Below are positions 61,901 to 64,000 of a DNA stretch of 64,000 bases, piece by piece. The position numbers were made by a program, and so were the translations under genes. The first letter of the stretch is position 1; every line of letters begins with the position of its first letter. This DNA comes from Emydura subglobosa (lineage: Eukaryota > Chordata > Testudines > Chelidae): the NCBI GenBank assembly GCA_007922225.1, contig ML680053.1, forward strand, positions 4,146,164 to 4,210,163. The letters are read 5' to 3'. The notes beneath the pieces were generated by a model. It was not told the origin of the DNA and did not search any database. It saw nothing but the letters and a program-made list of their open reading frames with translations.

Positions 61901-63815
61901 GCGTCCACTCTAGATGTCAGGCAGGCATTAGCTTTCTATATAGAATGGACTAGACCTTTTTGTAAATCAAATCAGCTCTTAATTGCTATAGTGGAAAGGA
62001 TGAAGGGCCTTATCGTCACAGAGGATCTCATCATGGATCATCTCCTAAAACCTTGATTTACTATGACCTGGCCAAGGTGCCAGCCCCGGCACTGACAGTG
62101 CACTCCACAGGGGCTCAAGCTTCCTCGGTAGCTTTCTTGGCATAAGTCTCTACGCAGGAGATTTGCAGGGCCGCAATCTGGTCGTTGATCCACACATTCA
62201 CTTCACATTGTCATTTCTCAGCAAGCCAGAGATGATGCAACATTCGGCAGAGCAGTGCTCCAATCAGAGATTCCGTGAGCTCCGACCCCTCCTCTTTGGG
62301 TCTGTTTGGAAGTGACCTACTAGTAATCAACATGAGCAAGCACTCGAAGAAAAAACGGCTATCTACTGTGACATTGGCCTCCAGGGGAACCACGCTGAGA
62401 TTGTTTAAATAGGGCAAACTGCAAAGAATGGGGCAGGCAAAGCCTTAAATACTGGTGGATTTTCTTCCTTAAGGTATACCAAGCCAGCAACAAACAGCTT
62501 CTGATTACCTCACTGGTCATTCAGAAGACAAAACACAGTGTCCTTAAAAACTATCAAGCCCTTTGGCTAGTACCCAGACAGCCAAAACAGATATGATGGG
62601 GATTACTGAAAATCTTTATCCATCATATGTAGAAAAGTTCTACCAATCTGAAAGGATCGAACACATTACCAAACAGGTCAATGAATAGTTCATATCTTAC
62701 CCAAATACAAGCTGAAAGCCAATGCTTATTAACTAAACTAATACTTATTTTTTAAAAAAAGGAAAGAGAGTAATGCTTAAAAACTCAGTATACATACACA
62801 GAAGAAAATAAAGTTAAAAGTCAATTTCAAAGTAGAGATGATAACTTGAGTTGCAAAGAACTTAAATTGCAAAGTCTCTGAAATTACCCAAACAATGTGA
62901 GGGTCATCATCATCAGTCCTTGTTATTGCTGCTTTGTTAGAAATCCAGTCCAGAGAAATGAAGACTAAATAGTCCATATACAGAGTTAGTTCAAATTCTC
63001 CCATGAGAATTAGCAGGGTGATTCCAGACTGCACTGACCCAACAGGTACTGCTAGTGGAAAAACCTTCCAGCGACTGTGCATGTGGTGCGCATACACCTA
63101 CTTGGAATGGACAAGAGCAACACATCTCGAAGAACAACAATTACGAAAGGTAGGTAACTTTGCAGTTTGATTTGATTTGTCCTCATTCTTTTGTATAACA
63201 GATTCCCAGCCTGTCGTTCACGTGATTGCGTCTAGAAGTCAGGATTGGTCAGAACATGAAATTGCTGTTGACACCAGCCCTACAATAATTTACCAAGATG
63301 TATCCAGTGAATCGCAGTCGGCTACTTCTACAATAAAAGCACTGCTGGAACTCCAGCAGACAACAGGTGTGTGTTTGGGATCACTTTGAATCATGTTAGT
63401 CAATTGCATTGTTTGTTAAAATAACTATATTTTACATTTTTTTTAGATGTAAATTCTGTATTTTTGCTCTTGCAAGTGTTCAGTTTGGAAGTACAGTATA
63501 TCTTGTTTATGTCCTACTTTCTTGGGACTGTTTCTGCATTTATAGCAAATTAATTCTCTTACCTTTTTATGTATTTAACTTCAATTGGAGTCTATTTTAT
63601 GAAAAGGTGCACTTCTTCTCCTTCCCCGCTCCCCCACCCTCCCCAATATCTTTAAGCAGTGAAGGAGAAGTTAGAATCAAAACCGAGACAACCTACTATT
63701 GACCTGAGCCAAATGGCAGTTCCTATTCAGATGACTCAGGAAAAGAGGCATTCTCCAGAAAGCCCTTCCATTGCTGTGGTAGAATCAGAACTAGTTGCTG
63801 AATATATTACAACTG
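13862..63815 (+). CDS. EMSY: EMSY transcriptional repressor, coding exons 2-16 (spliced, 3' end beyond the window)
   Basis: EMSY is a nuclear chromatin protein known to bind the BRCA2 N-terminal transactivation region, HP1 and BS69, and to work in a KDM5A/SIN3-HDAC repressor complex. The coding join is 13862-13931, 17597-17696, 18243-18317, 21367-21542, 22760-22912, 28421-28680, 32428-32704, 37102-37353, 39533-39682, 41882-42055, 44207-44343, 46550-46723, 48919-49117, 63202-63366, 63660-63815. It totals 2,518 nt, and every junction keeps frame with GT-AG introns. The protein begins MPVVWPTLL. It has an ENT domain at about residues 14-98, a Ser/Thr/Val-rich region, a basic KPRKRRR cluster near residue 200, and a Gln-rich segment at about 400-445. 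The vertebrate protein is about 1,300 residues, so roughly the last third lies outside. No frameshift or stop is seen, so the gene looks intact. Identity comes from recognised family sequence; the functions are known from the human protein. Confidence 0.96.
14815..15035 (+). repeat. tRNA-derived CORE/MIR-type SINE, plus strand
   Basis: Shows a tRNA-like head (TAGTGGTTGAACACAG), the core GTGACCATAAGCAAATCACT, TTAACCTCTCTGTGC, and the tail GTAAAGTGCTTTGAGG ending in ATTATTATTA. This order is diagnostic for amniote CORE-type SINEs. Confidence 0.8.
15190..15355 (-). repeat. SINE fragment, minus strand
   Basis: The plus strand shows the reversed core: GGTCACAAAGCAGGTCAGTG, ending in CCATTAGACCACTCTGC, the reverse complement of a tRNA-like A box. 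It joins another repeat (TAGGGTAGCATCTAGAGG) at its left. Confidence 0.65.
15476..15736. mobile_element. Non-autonomous hAT element with perfect 8-bp TSD
   Basis: The inverted ends CAGGGGTGGCCAACC and GGTTGGCCACCCCG enclose 261 bp. Both flanks are ACATAGAA (15468-15475 and 15737-15744), a perfect 8-bp duplication as hAT transposases make. No transposase frame. Interior CTCTTTGC repeats. Confidence 0.88.
17597..17696 (+). CDS. EMSY: EMSY exon 3 (ENT domain)
   Basis: The exon is 100 nt, with acceptor CCTTAG and donor GTAAAC. It encodes LELEAYAGVISALRAQ and KKDLLGELSKVL, the helical core of the ENT domain (residues about 24-57). The ENT fold is a five-helix homodimer otherwise known mainly from plant proteins. 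The region up to here is near the BRCA2-binding part of the human protein. Confidence 0.96.
17697..18242 (+). other. EMSY: EMSY intron 3
   Basis: 546 bp, AT-rich; nothing else recognised. Confidence 0.7.
18243..18317 (+). CDS. EMSY: EMSY exon 4 (ENT domain)
   Basis: The exon is 75 nt, with acceptor TTGACAG and donor GTAAGC. It encodes SISTERHRAEVRRAVNDERL (residues about 57-76) followed by TTIAHN. It continues the ENT helices. It is flanked by a short intron 3 (546 bp) and a 3-kb intron 4. Confidence 0.95.
18480..18580. repeat. Intron 4 duplicated unit, copy A, first part
   Basis: Shares AACTGATG, then AGGAAAATTTGTGGAGG-like, GCTGAAA and ATCTGGG in the same order as 20,638-20,725. Continues after unrelated DNA at about 19,240-19,330. 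Confidence 0.5.
19240..19368. repeat. Intron 4 duplicated unit, copy A, second part
   Basis: CTTAGTACTCTTAG, then TTTTTCAG and ATCAAATGGCTTGAGAT, parallel CTTAGTACTGTTAG, TTCTTCAG and ATCAAATGGCTCGATAT at 20,750-20,825. The hAT element at 19,369 inserted just downstream. Confidence 0.5.
19369..19992. mobile_element. Non-autonomous hAT element with 8-bp TSD, GC-rich interior
   Basis: The ends CAGAGGTTCCCAACC and GGTTGGGAACCACTG are inverted repeats. The flanks AGCTAGAG (19361-19368) and AGTTAGAG (19993-20000) match at 7 of 8, as expected for an aged hAT duplication. The interior carries degenerate copies of a GCTGGAGCCAGAGGGAGGGG-type unit, which produces many false open frames. No transposase. 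Confidence 0.88.
20630..20860. repeat. Intron 4 duplicated unit, copy B
   Basis: Contiguous counterpart of 18,480-18,580 plus 19,240-19,330, lacking the roughly 650 bp that separate the two parts in copy A. Either a diverged intragenic duplication or two copies of an unnamed dispersed repeat. Confidence 0.5.
21367..21542 (+). CDS. EMSY: EMSY exon 5 (end of ENT domain and linker)
   Basis: The exon is 176 nt, with acceptor TCTCTTTAG and donor GTGAGG. Residues about 82-141 contain SGPNSSSEWSIEGRRLVPLM and a TAFTVTANAVANAAIQ helix-like stretch. This closes the ENT domain and begins the HP1-interacting linker. The phase-1 end joins exon 6 through a Val codon. Confidence 0.96.
21543..22759 (+). 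other. EMSY: EMSY intron 5
   Basis: 1.2 kb, AT-rich. A segment at about 22,500-22,740 has AAAATTAATGCTATCTC-type dispersed-repeat character but no diagnostic ends. Confidence 0.6.
22760..22912 (+). CDS. EMSY: EMSY exon 6 (Ser/Thr-rich, HP1-binding region)
   Basis: The exon is 153 nt, with acceptor CCTTTTTAG and donor GTAAGT. Residues about 141-192 include VVVCYSYTSTTSTPTSTPVP, KSPRPASPASN and VVVLPSGSTVYVK. The VVVLPSG stretch resembles PxVxL-type chromoshadow ligands and lies where human EMSY is reported to bind HP1. The SP pairs (KSPRP, ASP) are possible proline-directed phosphorylation sites. Confidence 0.95.
22955..23195 (+). repeat. tRNA-derived CORE/MIR-type SINE, plus strand
   Basis: Full head and core: a GGTCTTGTGGTTAAAACAC A-box region, a GGGTTCCAGACCC B box, TGTGTGACTTTGGGCAAGTC core, and an AAAATGGGATTAATA tail. 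It starts about 40 bp after the exon 6 donor. Confidence 0.85.
23770..25758. mobile_element. TA-flanked non-autonomous DNA element with a nested LTR
   Basis: Left end GGGGTGGATAAAAATTGATG; right end, reversed, GGGCAGATTGATTTAAATCC. Both are bounded by TA (23768-23769 and 25759-25760), the Tc/mariner target. Near the ends lie TTAAAAAATCAGATTTTTAA-like inverted runs. No transposase frame. Span 1,989 bp, of which about 730 bp is a later insertion. Confidence 0.6.
24395..25124. repeat. Solo-LTR-like insertion nested in the TA-flanked element
   Basis: Starts TGTCGTGGAAAAG and ends GATTCCACAACA: TG...CA termini with an inverted TGT.GTGG / CCACAACA match. On either side the interrupted repeat (ATTTAGGCACCTGAAG left, CTTAGGCAACTAACTTC right) resumes. 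No coding potential. Confidence 0.5.
26123..26330 (+). repeat. SINE fragment, plus strand
   Basis: Contains TTGTGTGACGTTGGGCAAGT, the CORE/MIR-type core, and ends AGCTCTGTAGAAGTGCAAAT AATAATAA-like. Confidence 0.7.
26680..26855 (-). repeat. SINE fragment, minus strand
   Basis: Reversed tail and core: CTCCATTTTATAGATGGGAA, ACTTGCTCAAGGACACAGTG, then CAAGCCACTAGAACAC. Confidence 0.7.
28421..28680 (+). CDS. EMSY: EMSY exon 7 (acidic cluster, basic NLS-like motif)
   Basis: The exon is 260 nt, with acceptor GTTCTTCCAG and donor GTACGT. It encodes SCSDDDEKPRKRRRTNSSSS, an acidic patch followed by a KPRKRRR nuclear-localisation-like cluster, and then ITVPVSGSPKMSNIMQSIAN and PPHMSPVKITFTKPS. It follows the longest intron but one (5.5 kb). 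It ends in phase 0. Confidence 0.96.
28681..32427 (+). other. EMSY: EMSY intron 7
   Basis: 3.7 kb. At 28,880-29,190 GC is higher than in the surroundings and the sequence has the look of a dispersed repeat without identifiable ends. At 31,545-31,582 GTAATATACATGTAGT is tandemly duplicated. Otherwise nothing recognised. Confidence 0.6.
32428..32704 (+). CDS. EMSY: EMSY exon 8 (Ser/Thr/Val-rich)
   Basis: The exon is 277 nt, with acceptor TTGTTTCAG and donor GTATGA. Residues about 279-371 contain VIIVTTSPSSTFVPNILSKS, a poly-Ser patch (SSSSSGG) and AVTAVVSSTPSVVMSTVAQ. Long Ser/Thr/Val-rich disordered stretches of this kind are typical of EMSY and are O-GlcNAc-modified in the mammalian protein. 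Confidence 0.96.
32805..33610 (-). repeat. LTR-like retroelement fragment, minus strand
   Basis: Begins about 100 bp after exon 8. It contains CCTGGACTGCTCACAAACAG, which resembles GCCTGGAAGTGCTCACAAAT in the LTR block at about 55,650. A reversed AATAAA lies near 33,190 (ACAAGTTTATTAAC), as in other minus-strand LTRs here. No coding. Ends uncertain. Confidence 0.4.
33619..34489 (-). repeat. Solo-LTR-like block with TATA box, minus strand
   Basis: Candidate termini are TGACACTCAGAC and CCTACCTAACA (TG...CA). Read on the minus strand it has a TATA box (GTATATAAGG at 34330-34321) followed downstream by a reversed AATAAAG signal near 33,660, the order expected in U3-R-U5. No viral genes are present. 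Target-site duplication not evident. Confidence 0.5.
34321..34330 (-). promoter_or_regulatory. TATA box of the intronic LTR
   Basis: CCTTATATAC on the plus strand reads GTATATAAGG on the minus strand. If active it would drive transcription antisense to EMSY. Activity is unknown. Confidence 0.4.
35770..35990 (-). repeat. SINE fragment, minus strand
   Basis: Reversed features in order: CCCCATTATACATGTAGGGA, CACTGAGGTTCCAG, AGAGCTGGGATTAGAACGAA (reversed B-box region). Confidence 0.7.
37102..37353 (+). CDS. EMSY: EMSY exon 9 (Gln-rich)
   Basis: The exon is 252 nt, with acceptor TTTCACAG and donor GTAGCT. Residues about 371-455 include STRLPSPKSLVGTPTQ, then the Gln-rich KQHQQTPKQQLHQIQQAQQQ and HQQQPQQCQ, and end in IKPTIQIKQESG. 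IKQE fits the SUMO consensus (hydrophobic-K-x-E). No long pure CAG run is present, so repeat expansion is not suggested. Confidence 0.95.
37900..38115 (+). repeat. SINE fragment, plus strand
   Basis: Core GACTTTGGGCGAGTCACTTA, tail TAATACCTACCTCATGGGGC and GTTTGTAAAGATCTTAGA, matching the CORE/MIR-type order. Confidence 0.7.
38731..39266. mobile_element. Non-autonomous hAT element with 8-bp TSD
   Basis: Left CAGGGGTACTTGAAACCTTT and right AAGGTTAAAAACTTCTG are imperfect inverted ends. Flanks TACTAGAT (38723-38730) and CACTAGAT (39267-39274) match at 7 of 8. 536 bp, no transposase. Confidence 0.82.
39533..39682 (+). CDS. EMSY: EMSY exon 10
   Basis: The exon is 150 nt, with acceptor CTTTCCTAG and donor GTAAGT. 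It encodes VKIITQQVQPSKILPKPVTA, then SSNSPIMVVSSNGTIMTTKL (residues about 455-505). A GGGAA microsatellite begins about 18 bp past the donor. Confidence 0.95.
39701..39729 (+). repeat. (GGGAA)n microsatellite beside a splice donor
   Basis: About five AAGGG units starting roughly 18 bp after the exon 10 donor. G-triplets close to a 5' splice site are known binding points for hnRNP H/F and can raise donor use; four or more G3 runs could also form a G-quadruplex. Confidence 0.9.
40040..40240 (-). repeat. SINE fragment, minus strand
   Basis: Reversed core: TTTGAGAGACAGTTGACTTT, then GAGGAGCCAGGAATAGAACC and CAGATCCCCC. Confidence 0.6.
40730..41000 (+). repeat. SINE fragment, plus strand
   Basis: Head TGAGCATGAGACTGGAGTCAG, split here as TGAGCATGAGAC plus TGGAGTCAG, then core CTGACTTCGGGCGAGTTCC. 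The tail is replaced by other sequence and is divergent. Confidence 0.55.
41385..41770 (+). mobile_element. CR1/L3-type LINE 3' end, plus strand
   Basis: Contains AATTAGAAGATGATTTCTAG, GAGTGAGGTTCTGGAACAGC and the 3'UTR end AGAGGTCCTTTCCTATCCTG TGTTC (shown in two parts). This block is typical of reptile CR1-group tails. Confidence 0.7.
41882..42055 (+). CDS. EMSY: EMSY exon 11
   Basis: The exon is 174 nt, with a weak acceptor (TTTACTTTGAAATAG, where the pyrimidine tract is broken by purines) and donor GTAGGT. It encodes GTQATYTRPTVSPSIGARMA, then TYVKTTSGSIITVVPKSLAT and GGKIISSNIVS (residues about 505-563). The weak acceptor could allow skipping; 174 nt is a multiple of three, so skipping would keep frame. 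Confidence 0.94.
42056..44206 (+). other. EMSY: EMSY intron 11
   Basis: 2.2 kb without a recognised transposon except a possible foldback remnant around 43,820-43,940. Otherwise AT-rich intron sequence. Confidence 0.6.
43821..43863. repeat. Perfect 14-bp inverted repeat with 15-nt loop
   Basis: CTAGTGTGCTTTAA (43821-43834) and TTAAAGCACACTAG (43850-43863) are exact reverse complements. Related TTAATGCGCAACATATTAAT and AATGTGCTTTAG follow at about 43,903-43,932, so it may be part of a decayed MITE. Confidence 0.8.
44207..44343 (+). CDS. EMSY: EMSY exon 12
   Basis: The exon is 137 nt, with a good acceptor (CTTCCTTTCAG) and donor GGG|GTAAGC. It encodes TTTKITTIPMTSKPNVIVVQ and TTGKGTTIQGLPGKNVVTTL, then NAG. 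It ends in phase 0, and the GGG of this exon meets the GGG of exon 13 to give Gly-Gly. Confidence 0.95.
45355..46075 (+). mobile_element. Penelope-like element 3' part (GIY-YIG endonuclease)
   Basis: The tail after the coding frame contains CTGACGAAGTGGATTGCAGC, then CCATGAAAGCTTATGC, TTGTTAGTCTTTAAGGTGCT and ACAGGACTCTCGTTG, the very abundant reptile repeat that forms the 3' end of these elements. The reverse-transcriptase part is absent, so the copy is 5'-truncated and cannot move itself. Confidence 0.82.
45364..45798 (+). pseudogene. GIY-YIG endonuclease domain of a Penelope-like element (uninterrupted 144-codon frame)
   Basis: The frame reads TSTNVMYAIMCQQCPSATYI followed at once by GQTGLSLRKRINGHKSDI. 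This gives the endonuclease signature: a CQQC pair, YIG, the conserved Arg in LRKRINGH, and a His pair (HFNLPGH) farther on. In Penelope elements this domain nicks DNA to prime reverse transcription. The frame has no stop over 144 codons, which suggests a fairly young copy, but it begins within a fragment with no RT, so I treat it as a remnant. A first Met near 45,364 is by chance. Confidence 0.8.
46550..46723 (+). CDS. EMSY: EMSY exon 13
   Basis: The exon is 174 nt, with acceptor TTACTTCAG and donor GTACAG. It encodes GEKTIQAVPAGAKPAIITAT, RPITKMIVTQPKGIGSSVQP and IIPTKIVYGQQGKTQ (residues about 609-666). It is in phase 0 at both ends, so this exon could be skipped without a frameshift. Confidence 0.95.
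46724..48918 (+). other. EMSY: EMSY intron 13
   Basis: 2.2 kb; only the hAT element is recognised. 46,730-48,310 shows nothing further. Confidence 0.65.
48321..48694. mobile_element. Non-autonomous hAT element with perfect 8-bp TSD
   Basis: Left CAGCAATTCTCAATCAG and right AGGGTTCAGAACCTCTG are imperfect inverted ends. Flanks ATCTGTAT (48313-48320 and 48695-48702) are identical. 374 bp, GC-rich interior, an A13 run close to the right end. It lies about 220 bp before exon 14. Confidence 0.87.
48919..49117 (+). CDS. EMSY: EMSY exon 14 (Ser-rich, SUMO-like VKEE)
   Basis: The exon is 199 nt, with acceptor TTTTTTCTATTAG and donor GTAAAT. It encodes VLIKPKPVTFQATVVSEQTR, a helix-like QLVTETLQQASRVAEAG, LPEVKEEPHSY, and an acid-flanked SSSSSTESSQSSQ tail (residues about 667-733). 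VKEE is a second SUMO-consensus tetrapeptide. It is followed by the 14-kb DIRS-filled intron 14. Confidence 0.95.
49220..49420 (+). repeat. SINE fragment, plus strand
   Basis: Core GTGAGTCCTTTAACCCCATG, TCAGTTCCCCATCTGAAAAA, and tail AATATTACCTACTAGCAGGG with GCAGTTTGAGATTTGTTGAT. Lies 100 bp after exon 14. Confidence 0.7.
52700..53110 (+). pseudogene. DIRS copy 1 reverse transcriptase
   Basis: Reads YVNIHPSYKRFIRFLIHNEH, then LLFGLSSCTKVFSKILALVA and FQYLDDWLIRE, ending LGLQINLS. YLDD is the RT active-site motif in the DIRS context (YLDDWL), so both catalytic Asp are kept, but LPFGL has become LLFGL and the frame is closed by stops on both sides. Confidence 0.82.
53440..53930 (+). pseudogene. 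DIRS copy 1 RNase H and junction region
   Basis: Fragments: FGLGAHLGLYKVQGKWLLPE and VNLLELRPVRDAFYL (the NxLEL block with the catalytic Glu), then DND near 53,603 and, after stops, EVDLFAMAANTKYIRYWSRC. The last is the VDLFA-type block that follows RNase H in DIRS. Confidence 0.72.
54042..56784 (-). mobile_element. LTR-type element nested in DIRS copy 1
   Basis: Interrupts DIRS between a TPTW-like coding end and the recombinase. The ends TGTGACATTGAC and GGTGTCACA give TGTGACA/TGTCACA inverted termini. A second TG...CA block (TGTCACGCTGCC at 55,649 to CAGTGTCACA at 56,762) inside suggests two LTR-like units. Reversed AATAAA occurs near 55,990 (GATTTATTAGC), so the element reads on the minus strand. 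No gag, pol or env sequence is recognisable. Confidence 0.55.
56790..57720 (+). pseudogene. DIRS copy 1 tyrosine recombinase
   Basis: Fragments in order: LDYLLELKTSGLSVNSIRVY (N-terminal SAM-like part), then ENSLLVAFTSAERVGELGAL, the catalytic TSA-R-x-GEL block where the usual TSARRxSEL has become TSAERVGEL, and WAHPRFLPKV. Near 57,560 comes a DICRVASWSFVHT-type C-terminal block. Frames are broken by stops and a frameshift near 57,310. Confidence 0.78.
57775..58085. repeat. Inverted-repeat pair at the right end of DIRS copy 1
   Basis: GTAACTGGAGTTCTTTGAGA at 57,781 is inverted at 58,045-58,068 (TCTCCAAGAACTCCAGTTAC), and the pairing extends through CCCTGTGGG and CTCCACTAC. This matches the internal complementary region plus right terminal repeat expected in DIRS elements. 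Confidence 0.75.
58086..58395 (+). other. Unique intron DNA between the two DIRS copies
   Basis: About 310 bp of AT-rich intron sequence with no element recognised. It shows that the two DIRS copies are separate insertions and not one rearranged element. Confidence 0.6.
58880..59660 (+). pseudogene. DIRS copy 2 gag-like region
   Basis: Shows SKFRALLPANSRAEFGAVVE, then ARTSFQATLDMADSATRTMS and SAVAMRRSSWL. The A-R-T-x-x-Q-x-x-x-D-x-A-D block with RRxSWL is the repeated signature of vertebrate DIRS gag. Broken into several frames. Confidence 0.7.
59740..60400 (+). pseudogene. DIRS copy 2 reverse transcriptase
   Basis: Reads VVEEVPQELRGKWFYFRYFL, ILDLPNLNKFMKKLKFCMVS, then DLGDWYATLNLKDAYYHVSI and HTHYEFIVLPFGPQRL. 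These are RT blocks up to LPFG. The frame is lost just after (near 60,230), and where YLDDWL should lie the text is rearranged to a CLDTWLV-like reading, so the active site is damaged. Farther on, LNVPKSTLSPTQSIEFIGAI is the block following RT. Confidence 0.82.
60840..61220 (+). pseudogene. DIRS copy 2 RNase H
   Basis: HINVRELRAVHLVCHAFQPH, then RCVSVMTDNKTAMFYINRQS. The REL Glu and the TDN Asp are RNase H catalytic positions. The frame shifts near 61,000. Confidence 0.8.
61640..62240 (+). pseudogene. DIRS copy 2 tyrosine recombinase
   Basis: WKVAFLVTITSARRLSELKT retains the first catalytic Arg block (TSARRLSEL). Then VAFLPKMVFQLHTNQEI, in another frame, and near 62,160 EICRAAIWSLIHTFT, the C-terminal block that includes the nucleophile neighbourhood. 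Stops and frame changes lie between. Confidence 0.8.
62367..63030 (-). mobile_element. LTR-type insert nested in DIRS copy 2
   Basis: TGTGACATTGGCCTCCAG at the start and GAAGACTAAATAGTCCATAT near the end align with 54,042-54,760 in DIRS copy 1 (GCAAAGAAT, CAACAAACAGCTTCTGAT and AGCAGGGTGAT occur in the same order). So both DIRS copies carry the same repeat family. The distal part is missing here. Confidence 0.65.
63153..63201 (+). promoter_or_regulatory. EMSY: Exon 15 splice acceptor region squeezed against DIRS
   Basis: Only about 49 bp separate the DIRS terminus from exon 15. It contains GATTTGATTTGTCCTCATTC and the TTTTGTATAACAG acceptor. A branch point here would have to be within this short stretch (for example near TCCTCAT) or be supplied by DIRS-derived AGGTAGGTAAC. 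Confidence 0.6.
63202..63366 (+). CDS. EMSY: EMSY exon 15
   Basis: The exon is 165 nt, with acceptor TTGTATAACAG and donor GTGTGT. It encodes DSQPVVHVIASRSQDWSEHE, IAVDTSPTIIYQDVSSESQS and TIKALLELQQTT (residues about 733-788). The acceptor's upstream sequence meets the end of a DIRS element about 50 bp away. Confidence 0.95.
63660..63815 (+). CDS. EMSY: EMSY exon 16 (last exon in the window)
   Basis: The exon is 156 nt, preceded by a very pyrimidine-rich tract, with acceptor TTAAGCAG and donor GTAAGT. It encodes VKEKLESKPRQPTIDLSQMA, VPIQMTQEKRHSPESPSIAV and ESELVAEYITT (residues about 788-840). Intron 15 is only 293 bp. The gene continues past 64,000. Confidence 0.95.
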
Positions 63816-64000
63816 GTAAGTGGCTACAAAAACATACTATGGATATTAGGTTGTTTTTTGTTGTACTAGGCCCTTTTTGTTGTGTTTTTGTTGTTGCATG
63901 GGGGGGAAGGGTCAATATTTTTTGTCTTCCTTTCCTCATAGTATTTCTGTAGAGGAAAATCATGCTAGTCTTCTTCCCCTACTTTGAGGCCATATCAAGG
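63816..64000 (+). other. EMSY: EMSY intron 16, start
   Basis: 185 bp of intron, T- and G-rich (GTTGTTTTTTGTTGT). The window ends here. Confidence 0.8.

Larger units (their letters stand above)
58396..63152 (+). mobile_element. DIRS-type tyrosine-recombinase retrotransposon, copy 2 (different family, with nested LTR)
   Basis: The left terminus (58,396-58,507) contains ATTCCAAGTAGGTGTGTGAG and GAAGGCTTTTCCCCTAGC; the right terminus (63,033-63,152), reversed, reads ATTCCAAGTAGGTGTATGCG and GAAGGTTTTTCCACTAGC, a clear inverted repeat. Between lie gag-like coding (58,880-59,660), RT (59,740-60,400), RNase H (60,840-61,220), recombinase (61,640-62,240) and an internal complementary region (62,313-62,345). 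A 660-bp LTR-type insert lies at 62,367-63,030. Frames are longer than in copy 1, so this copy is probably younger, yet stops remain. Confidence 0.86.

Noticed and set aside
1..64000. CRISPR arrays, bacterial operons, riboswitches or phage genes
   Set aside because: The window is plainly vertebrate nuclear DNA; no direct-repeat arrays with regular spacers or bacterial gene organisation occur.

Overview
The window is vertebrate nuclear DNA, most likely from a turtle (a crocodilian is not excluded). The grounds are long introns with GT-AG boundaries and a dense mix of CR1 LINEs, tRNA-derived CORE/MIR-type SINEs, hAT and Tc/mariner-like non-autonomous DNA transposons, a Penelope-like element, minus-strand LTRs and DIRS tyrosine-recombinase retrotransposons. 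There is one protein-coding gene. It is EMSY (BRCA2-interacting transcriptional repressor) on the + strand, recognised from its ENT domain and its characteristic low-complexity chromatin-protein sequence.

Layout. Bases 1-11,690 are intergenic and contain mostly degraded repeats: a LINE reverse-transcriptase fragment, solo-LTR-like DNA, foldback elements, and three CR1 copies of which one carries a nested insertion. A CpG-rich, TATA-less promoter lies at about 11,690-12,060, with CRE, ZNF143-type, NRF1 and YY1-type sites packed into about 110 bp, followed by non-coding exon 1. A 100-N assembly gap lies 117 bp into intron 1. The EMSY start codon is in exon 2 at 13,862. Fifteen coding exons (exons 2-16) follow, and the window ends 185 bp into intron 16. 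The spliced coding sequence here is 2,518 nt (839 codons plus 1 nt), about the N-terminal two thirds of the protein. All exon phases join in frame and I see no inactivating change.

The introns are a record of transposition. Four short hAT elements with 8-bp target-site duplications sit in introns 2, 4, 9 and 13. A Penelope-like fragment with an uninterrupted GIY-YIG endonuclease frame is in intron 12. A TA-flanked DNA element with a nested LTR is in intron 6, and two minus-strand LTR-like blocks are in intron 8. The 14-kb intron 14 is almost entirely two degenerate DIRS retrotransposons of different families, in the same orientation, each carrying a nested copy of the same LTR-type repeat. 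The second DIRS ends only about 50 bp before the exon 15 splice acceptor.

The points most worth a second look are the paired DIRS block and its contact with the exon 15 acceptor, a 91-codon upstream reading frame that starts in exon 1 and overlaps the ENT-domain coding exons in another frame, a diverged duplication inside intron 4, and the compact promoter. I found no evidence of a wholly new biological system; the DIRS block is the least ordinary structure present.
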